From NCBI RefSeq assembly GCF_020523825.1, contig NZ_JAJALK010000011.1:62001-126000 (forward strand): a DNA stretch of 64,000 bases, read 5' to 3'. Each line of letters opens with the position of its first letter. Position 1 is the stretch's first letter. The position numbers and the translations under genes were made by a program. The notes below the pieces were generated by a model that saw only the letters and a list, made by a program, of their open reading frames with translations, ran no database searches and was not told the DNA's origin. Positions 58,803 to 64,000 of the stretch are shown here, in pieces. Source of the stretch: Methylobacterium brachiatum. GTDB lineage: Bacteria > Pseudomonadota > Alphaproteobacteria > Rhizobiales > Beijerinckiaceae.

Positions 58803-59495
58803 TCAGCCGGCTCGCAGACGTCGCGCGGCGCGCGAGGCCAGGAATTCCGAAACCAGCAGGGCCGCCACCGACAGGGCGACCGAGATCAGGGTCAGGCGCA
58901 GAGCCGGCCCCTCACCGCCGGGGAACTGGGTCAGCGTGTAGATCGCCGAGGGCAGGGTCTGGGTCTCCCCGGGGATGTTCGACACGAAGGTGATCGTCGC
59001 GCCGAACTCGCCCATCGCCTTGGCGAAGGCGAGCACGGCGCCCGCGATGCAGCCGGGCAGGCTGAGCGGCAGCGTCACGGTCAGGAAGACCGCGAGCGGG
59101 CTCGCCCCGAGGGTGCCGGCCGCCTGTTCGAGCCTGGGATCGACCGCCTCGATCGACAGCCGCATCGCCCGGACCATGAGCGGGAATCCCATCACCGCGC
59201 AGGCCAGGGCCGCCCCGGTCCACCGGAAGGCGAAGACGATGCCGATCTCCGCGAGCGCCCCGCCCAGAACGCCGCGCCGCCCGAGCGCGAGCAGCAGCAG
59301 GTAGCCGGTCACCACCGGGGGCAGGATCAGCGGCAGGTGAACCAGCCCGTCGAGGAGCGCGCGGCCCGGGAAACGGCGTCGCGCCAGCAGCCACGCCACG
59401 GCGAGGCCCGGAAGCAGGCTCGCCAGCGTGGCGACGCTCGCCACCTGCAGGCTCAGGGCGACGGCGTTCCAGGCGTCGGGGGGCAGGCCGAACAA
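58803..59495 (-). CDS. modB: Molybdate ABC transporter permease
   Basis: A 230-residue integral membrane protein with about five or six transmembrane helices. The EAA-like coupling loop is EQAAGTLGASPLAVFLTVTLP, and the molybdate permease signature EFGATITFVSNIPGETQTLP follows. It lies 10 bases downstream of the modA stop. With ModA it forms the inner-membrane Mo uptake path that would supply the NasA cofactor. Confidence 0.93.
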   Translation of the reverse strand: MFGLPPDAWNAVALSLQVASVATLASLLPGLAVAWLLARRRFPGRALLDGLVHLPLILPPVVTGYLLLLALGRRGVLGGALAEIGIVFAFRWTGAALACAVMGFPLMVRAMRLSIEAVDPRLEQAAGTLGASPLAVFLTVTLPLSLPGCIAGAVLAFAKAMGEFGATITFVSNIPGETQTLPSAIYTLTQFPGGEGPALRLTLISVALSVAALLVSEFLASRAARRLRAG

Positions 59496-59505
59496 GGTCG
59501 CGGGT

Positions 59506-60312
59506 CTAGTGGCCGGCGCCGGGCGTCCCGACCAGTGTAAAGCCCTGGCGCTCGAAGGCGCCCCGGGCTGCCGGGCTGCGCAGATAGGTCAGCAGGGCGG
59601 CGGCGTCGGGATTGCGCGACTCCTTGATGAGGGCCGCCGGGTAGATGATCGGCGGGTGGCTGTCGGACGGGAAGGTCGCGACCACATGGACGTTCGGCTC
59701 GGCTGCCGCATCCGTGGCGTAGACGATGCCGAGCGGCGCCTCGCCCCGGGCGACCAGCAGCAGGGCGGCCCGGACGTTCTCGGCCTGGGCGACCTGGCCC
59801 TTCACCGAATCCCAGGCGCCGAGCTTCTCCAGGGCGGCCTTGCCGTATTTCCCGGCCGGGACGGCATCGATCGTGGCCATCGCCAGCTTGCCGCCCCCGA
59901 GCATCCGGGTGAGCGTCGCGCCGAGATCCGGCGCGAGCGCCACCTGCGGATCCGAGCCGACAGTCTTCGGGCCCGTCGCGATCAGCACCAGCGCGTTGCG
60001 CAAGAGGTCGATGCGGGAGCCTGGCTTCAGGCTGCCGGCCTTCTCGGCATAGTCCATCCAGGCCTGATCGGCCGAGATGAACAGGTCCGCCGGCGCCCCG
60101 GCCTCGATCTGCTTGGCGAGGGCGTTCGAGCCCGCATACGAGATCCGGGCCGTCTTGCCGGTCTCCTTGGTCCAATTGGCCGTCGCGTCGTCGACCGCGT
60201 TCTTCAGGCTGGCGGCCGCGAAGACGACGACGGGCTCGGCCGCGTGACCCCGGTCCGCCGGGACGAGCGCCAGCGCGGCGAGCAGGATCCAGATCCGTCG
60301 GGAGACGCGCAT
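59506..60312 (-). CDS. modA: Molybdate ABC transporter substrate-binding protein
   Basis: A 268-residue periplasmic binding protein. The signal peptide (MRVSRRIWILLAALALVPADRGHAA) is followed by VVVFAAASLKNAVDDATANWTKETG and ISYAGSNALAKQIEAGAPADLFISAD, the oxyanion-binding Ser/Ala-Ser segments. The start at 60312 is chosen for the signal peptide. First gene of modA-modB. Confidence 0.95.
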   Translation of the reverse strand: MRVSRRIWILLAALALVPADRGHAAEPVVVFAAASLKNAVDDATANWTKETGKTARISYAGSNALAKQIEAGAPADLFISADQAWMDYAEKAGSLKPGSRIDLLRNALVLIATGPKTVGSDPQVALAPDLGATLTRMLGGGKLAMATIDAVPAGKYGKAALEKLGAWDSVKGQVAQAENVRAALLLVARGEAPLGIVYATDAAAEPNVHVVATFPSDSHPPIIYPAALIKESRNPDAAALLTYLRSPAARGAFERQGFTLVGTPGAGH

Positions 60313-60427
60313 CGGCTCGGGAATCCCCTCATCGCGACCCGTCATCCGGTCGGGTGCCCGGGGACCATAAGACCGCCGCCCCCGCGGGCCAAGCGCGGCG
60401 CAGGGGCTGGCGGGCATTCCGACATGT

Positions 60428-60745
60428 TCAGGCGTGCGGCGGCTCCCGGCGCTCCTTCGGCGTGGCTTCCGCCCGGTGGAGCCGGCTCAGCAGGACCAGG
60501 AGATGGCCCGGCAGCGGACCGTCCGGGGCAGGCCCGCCGAAGAGCCGCTCGCGGGGGGGCGGAAGGACGGCACCGTCATTCACGACGACGGGCCCGCGCG
60601 GTCCGGAACGCTTGGACTTGATCACGCTGTACGCACCCTGCTCGATGATGCCTCTCGAGAAAGCCGGCAAAAACGCCGCCTCGCGCAGCCGGTTCCGCAG
60701 GCAATCGGTGGATTCTGTGGTTAACGCGCAGACACGCTGCCGCAT
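60428..60745 (-). CDS. Hypothetical protein
   Basis: A 105-residue frame with a mixed N-terminal part (MRQRVCALTTESTDCLRNRLREAAFLPAFSRGIIEQGAY) and a Pro/Arg-rich C-terminus. No signal peptide or membrane segment, and no family recognised. It may be non-coding; codon use is ordinary for the region. Confidence 0.4.
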   Translation of the reverse strand: MRQRVCALTTESTDCLRNRLREAAFLPAFSRGIIEQGAYSVIKSKRSGPRGPVVVNDGAVLPPPRERLFGGPAPDGPLPGHLLVLLSRLHRAEATPKERREPPHA

Positions 60746-60788
60746 TCCTGGGCGCCATCCGCTGCGAATCGCGGAAGCCGTCGCCCGG

Positions 60789-60932
60789 TCACCAGGTCCG
60801 GATGTCGCGCTGGTCCTTCGCGTCGCCGTCCGGCGCCGGCGACATGCCGGTCGCGACCAGCGCGGCCCAGAGCGTGGCCGCCAGCGTGGTCGTGAGCGTG
60901 ACGGCAAGGCTGACGAGAAGAGGCGAGTTCAT
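60789..60932 (-). CDS. Putative small membrane protein
   Basis: 47 codons: MNSPLLVSLAVTLTTTLAATLW forms one transmembrane helix, followed by a short polar tail ending DAKDQRDIRTW. The Shine-Dalgarno is weak. The clean hydrophobic-then-charged layout is the only argument for it. Confidence 0.4.
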   Translation of the reverse strand: MNSPLLVSLAVTLTTTLAATLWAALVATGMSPAPDGDAKDQRDIRTW

Positions 60933-61242
60933 GGCTGCGCTGTCATCAGATCAAAACGGGCGCGCCGGACCCCGAAGAGCGGCGCGCCAGAGTTGAGGGT
61001 CTGGCCTTGGGGAAGCCGAGACTGTTGTAATCTGCGATGTCGCGAGCGGAAACTGATTTAGATGGTTTCTAGCACGTGTATTGTCAGATGTGTCTGAGCA
61101 GCAACAAACCACCGTGGCCGATCGACGGGCCGGCCTCGATCCGCCCGGCCGTGCCGGGCCGGCTCCCGCGAGCGGCCGGAAATGCGTTTTTTTCGCCCCT
61201 GCCCCTGTGATGCGGCGCGCCCGGGCGCTACAGCCGGGCATC
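60933..61242. other. Intergenic region upstream of prmA
   Basis: 310 bases with a locally AT-richer part (about 61020-61110). A weak TGACAA-like element on the minus strand near 61085 is not well spaced from a -10. No gene is supported beyond an in-frame upstream extension of prmA. Confidence 0.4.
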
Positions 61243-62163
61243 ATGCTCGAAGGTCTGCCGCCCCACCGCCCGACTCACATCCTGCGCCTCACGACCGACG
61301 AGCGGTCGGCCCGGGCGATGACGGATCTGCTGGGCGAGATGTTCGATCCCACCGAGACCGCCGTTGCGGCGTTCGAGGACGAGGATGGCCGCACCTGGCG
61401 GCTGGAGGCCTACTTCGCCGACGCGCCGGACGAGGACTACGTCCGCGACCTGATCCGCCCGGTGATCGGGGACGAGGCCGATATCGCCGAGTTCCGCACC
61501 ATCGATCAGCAGGATTGGGTCCGCACCTCCCTGGAGGGGCTGAAGCCGGTCCGTGCCGGCCGCTTCCTCGTGCACGGCTCGCATGACCGCGACGCCGTGC
61601 GCGGCAACGACCTGCCGATCGAGATCGAGGCTGCCCTGGCCTTCGGCACCGGCCATCACGGCACGACCCTCGGTTGCCTGCGGGCGCTGGTCTCGGAGCT
61701 GAAGCGGCGGCGCCCGGCGCATGTCCTCGACGTGGGCACCGGGACCGGGATCCTGGCCTTCGCGGCCGCCAAGGCGTTGCGGCAGCCGGTGGTGGCCGGC
61801 GACCTCGACGGCGTGGCGGTGCGCACCGCCCGGGAGAACGCCCGTCTCAACGGCCTGGGGCCCTACCTCAAGCTCTACGAGGGGCCCGGGGTGCGCCACC
61901 GGCTCGCGGACCGGCCGCGGCACTTCGACCTCGTCTTCGCCAACATCCTGGCTCGTCCCCTGCGGCGGCTGGCCCCGACCCTGTCCCGGGTGGTCGCCCC
62001 CGCGGGCGTGCTCGTGCTTTCCGGGCTGATCGAGCGCGACGTGCCGGGCGTGCTCTCGACCTATCGCCACCAGGAGTTCCACCTCGTGCGCCACGGCCTG
62101 ATCGAGGGCTGGGTCGCCCTGGTGCTGGCGCGGGGCGGTGCGGCGAAGCGGCCGCGCCGCTGA
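61243..62163 (+). CDS. prmA: Ribosomal protein L11 methyltransferase
   Basis: A SAM-dependent methyltransferase for ribosomal protein L11. The 306-residue product has the substrate-docking N-domain (FDPTETAVAAFEDEDGRTWRLEAYF), ALAFGTGHHGTTLGCLRAL, and SAM motif I VLDVGTGTGILAFAAAKAL, then LVFANILARPLRRLAP. The ATG at 61243 gives family length; an upstream in-frame ATG at 61081 adds 54 residues with no match. Confidence 0.9.
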   Translation: MLEGLPPHRPTHILRLTTDERSARAMTDLLGEMFDPTETAVAAFEDEDGRTWRLEAYFADAPDEDYVRDLIRPVIGDEADIAEFRTIDQQDWVRTSLEGLKPVRAGRFLVHGSHDRDAVRGNDLPIEIEAALAFGTGHHGTTLGCLRALVSELKRRRPAHVLDVGTGTGILAFAAAKALRQPVVAGDLDGVAVRTARENARLNGLGPYLKLYEGPGVRHRLADRPRHFDLVFANILARPLRRLAPTLSRVVAPAGVLVLSGLIERDVPGVLSTYRHQEFHLVRHGLIEGWVALVLARGGAAKRPRR

Positions 62164-62193
62164 ACCCGCGACCGGCCCGCGCATTGCCCGGGC

Positions 62194-62382
62194 ATGAGCC
62201 AGACGCTGCACCACGATCCCCTTGCCGATCCGATCACCGAGGGCGCGTATGCACGGGCCCGGGGCCGGCCCAAGGATGCTTGTCCCTATCCGGCTAACTC
62301 GCCCGCCCGCATCGCCTGGCTCGAAGGCTATGACGGTGTGCCGACCGGCCGTGCCCGGGACCTGCCGTCGGCGAGCGCCTGA
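62194..62382 (+). CDS. Rmf/CrpP-like small protein
   Basis: A 62-residue protein with the ribosome modulation factor pattern: GAYARARGRPKDACPYPANSPARIAWLEGYD, compared with the Rmf G-xxxx-G-xxxxxCPY-xxxxx-R-xxWLxGW core. In gammaproteobacteria Rmf dimerises 70S ribosomes in stationary phase. It follows prmA by 30 bases. A ribosome-related role is plausible. Confidence 0.75.
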   Translation: MSQTLHHDPLADPITEGAYARARGRPKDACPYPANSPARIAWLEGYDGVPTGRARDLPSASA

Positions 62383-62394
62383 CCGACGGCCGCG

Positions 62395-62655
62395 CTATCG
62401 CGCGGTTCGGAGCGTCCCCGGTCGGGCCGCATCCTCCGGGGCTGTCTCGGCGTCCGGGCTGCCCGCCGCGTCCGCTTGCGCCACCGGAGCGCCCAACGCG
62501 GCCATCAGCACGCGCAGGCCCTCCACCCATTCCTCGGCCTCGGCCAGCGAGCCGAAACCGTCGCGCCGGATCACCGTATCGGGCTCGATCGTGGTGATGG
62601 CGTCGAAGAGGCCGTCGGGTCTGTCGCTGATCCGGTAGAAGACGCGGCGTGGCAT
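62395..62655 (-). CDS. Hypothetical protein
   Basis: An 86-residue protein: an N-terminal compact part (MPRRVFYRISDRPDGLFDAITTIEPDTVIRRDGFGSLAEAEEWVEGLRVLM) and an Ala/Asp-rich tail. It resembles small conserved alphaproteobacterial proteins of unknown function. An ATG six codons upstream (62673) is an alternative start. It ends 13 bases from the convergent Rmf-like gene. Confidence 0.6.
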   Translation of the reverse strand: MPRRVFYRISDRPDGLFDAITTIEPDTVIRRDGFGSLAEAEEWVEGLRVLMAALGAPVAQADAAGSPDAETAPEDAARPGTLRTAR

Positions 62656-62855
62656 GAGCGGGAGATAGGGCAAAGAACTGGCGTGATAAGATTGCGCACG
62701 ACACTAAACCATAGGTTACAGCGTCGGGCTGCGTTCAGCGGAGGGGTTCAGCGAAGGAACTGTCGGCGTCCGGGAGCCCTGATGCCGAACCGAGCAGCGC
62801 GCTTCCGGATCCCACGCGGTTGCGACCAGGGACCACCCGGCGATAGGCTCCCCCG

Positions 62856-64000
62856 ATGACAGAGCCATGTCCGCCCCGACCCCGTTTCCAGACCTTCGAC
62901 GATCCGAGCCACCGCAAGGGGGCGGAGCGGATCGAGGCGCTGCGCGCGGCCCTGCGCGAGAGCGCGCTGGACGGCTTTGTCGTGCCCCGGGCCGATGAGC
63001 ACCAATCGGAATACGTGCCGGCCGACGCGGAGCGGCTCGCCTGGCTGACCGGCTTCACGGGCTCGGCCGGAACCGCGGTGGTGCTGATGGAGTCGGCGGC
63101 GCTGATCGTCGACGGCCGCTACACCCTGCAGGCGCCCGAGCAGGTCGATACCGGCGTGATCACCGTGGTGCCGCTGGCCGAATCGACCGCCGAAGCCTGG
63201 ATCGCCGACAACCTGAAGCGCGATCAGGTGCTCGGCTACGATCCCTGGCTGCACACCTCGGATGGTGTTGCACGCCTGGAGCGGGCTGCGGTGAAGGCCG
63301 GCGGTTCGGTGCGCCCCGTTCCGAACCTGGTCGATGCCGTCTGGGCCGGGCGCCCGAAGCCCCCCGCCGGGCCTGTCGTCGTCCATCCCGAGGCCCTCGC
63401 GGGCGAGACGGTCGCCGAGAAGCTCACGCGGGTTCGCGACGCCCTGGCCGAGGGCGGCTGCGACGCCCTGGTGATCTCGGACCCGCACAATCTCGCCTGG
63501 GCGTTCAACCTGCGCGGCTTCGATGTCGGCCACACGCCGCTGGCGCTCGGCTACGCGATCCTGCCGCGCGAGGGACGGGCCCGGCTGTTCCTGTCCTCAC
63601 CCAAGGTCGATCCGGCGCTGCGGACGGCCCTGGCGCCGGTGGCCGAGATCCTGTCGCGCGCCGATCTCGATGACGGGCTCGGCTCGTTCAGCGGCGTGCG
63701 CGTCCGGGTCGATTCCGCCACGGGCGCCGTCGCCCTGAAGGAGAAGATCGAGGCTGCGGGCGGGACCGCCGATATCGGCAAGGATCCGATCACCGGCATG
63801 AAGGCGGTCAAGAACGCCGCCGAGATCGCCGGCACCCGCGCCGCCCATACCCGCGACGGCGCGAGCGTCGTGCGCTTCCTGGCCTGGCTCGACGGCGCCG
63901 CCGAAGCTGGGGGCTTGAGCGAGATCGCCGCGGTGGAGGCCCTGGAGGATTTCCGCGCGGCCGGCGGCGACCTGCGCGACGTGTCGTTCCCGACGATCTC
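62856..64000 (+). CDS. Xaa-Pro aminopeptidase (aminopeptidase P family), 3' end outside window
   Basis: A metallopeptidase of the pita-bread fold that removes an N-terminal residue before proline. About 381 codons are visible. The N-terminal creatinase-like domain (EALRAALRESALDGFVVPRADEHQSEYVP, AWLTGFTGSAGTAVVLMESAALIVDGRYTLQAPEQ) and a second N-like segment (DALVISDPHNLAWAFNLRG) are present. Family members of this type are about 600 residues, so the metal-binding C-domain lies beyond the right edge. The ATG is at 62856. Confidence 0.88.
   Translation, partial: MTEPCPPRPRFQTFDDPSHRKGAERIEALRAALRESALDGFVVPRADEHQSEYVPADAERLAWLTGFTGSAGTAVVLMESAALIVDGRYTLQAPEQVDTGVITVVPLAESTAEAWIADNLKRDQVLGYDPWLHTSDGVARLERAAVKAGGSVRPVPNLVDAVWAGRPKPPAGPVVVHPEALAGETVAEKLTRVRDALAEGGCDALVISDPHNLAWAFNLRGFDVGHTPLALGYAILPREGRARLFLSSPKVDPALRTALAPVAEILSRADLDDGLGSFSGVRVRVDSATGAVALKEKIEAAGGTADIGKDPITGMKAVKNAAEIAGTRAAHTRDGASVVRFLAWLDGAAEAGGLSEIAAVEALEDFRAAGGDLRDVSFPTI

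Noticed and set aside
1..64000. CRISPR array, tRNA, rRNA or prophage
   Set aside because: No regularly spaced direct repeats, cloverleaf structures, integrases or phage structural genes were seen by eye.

Overview
The window is very GC-rich and gene-dense and looks like one contiguous stretch of a Rhizobiales chromosome. Methylobacterium or a close relative is my best guess. This is an inference from gene content and order: serS-surE, argD-argF-hslO, a long two-domain dCTP deaminase, DUF4142 proteins, nasT-nasS with an assimilatory nitrate cluster, a transaldolase/glucose-6-phosphate isomerase fusion, and interspersed palindromic repeats in the gaps. I see no rRNA, tRNA, CRISPR array, insertion sequence or prophage. 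Both ends cut genes: surE on the left and an Xaa-Pro aminopeptidase on the right.

Layout. 0-4 kb: surE, serS, a SnoaL-like protein, an OsmC-like protein and a DUF815 ATPase. 4-6.7 kb: a TonB-dependent siderophore receptor read from an AT-rich promoter island. 6.8-16.1 kb: housekeeping and metabolite-sanitation genes (dut, a CoA-ester lyase, DUF429, NUDIX, beta-carbonic anhydrase, DUF4142, a membrane acyltransferase, a universal stress protein, HIT, nudC, an exported cupin). 16.4-28.1 kb: assimilatory nitrate reduction, all on the minus strand (nasT-nasS, a regulated leader, FAD reductase, nirA, an Fe-S/flavin reductase, nasA, cysG). 28.2-37.9 kb: a carbon block on the plus strand (GH15 glucoamylase-like enzyme, tkt, tal-pgi fusion, gnd, pgl). 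38-43 kb: cysteine dioxygenase-like protein, Lrp/AsnC regulator, dCTP deaminase, then apaG-argE-speG. 43-48 kb: an exported repeat protein, then argD-argF-hslO. 48-54.7 kb: RidA, glycerophosphodiesterase, LprI-like protein, FemAB-like acyltransferase, M20 amidohydrolase, a DUF1348/TetR pair with a perfect operator, a 35-residue membrane protein and a PAS protein. 54.7-60.3 kb: a TadE/TadG pair and molybdate transport (modA-modB, then modC beyond an oppositely oriented glutathione S-transferase). 60.4-64 kb: small hypothetical proteins, prmA, an Rmf-like protein and the aminopeptidase.

How the genes work together. The nitrate block is the most coherent system. NasS/NasT should sense nitrate or nitrite. 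The leader at 25708-25833 carries a near-consensus sigma-54 promoter, two stem-loops and an intrinsic terminator whose 5' arm overlaps the second stem-loop, as expected for ANTAR antitermination by NasT. CysG would supply siroheme for NirA, and the mod genes molybdenum for NasA. The carbon block covers the oxidative and non-oxidative pentose phosphate steps except glucose-6-phosphate dehydrogenase. Arginine and polyamine steps (argE, speG, argF, argD) lie within 7 kb.

No wholly new multi-gene system is evident. The observations most worth following are the nas leader, the shared N-terminal motif of NirA and its neighbouring Fe-S/flavin reductase, the four-repeat exported protein and the TetR operator.
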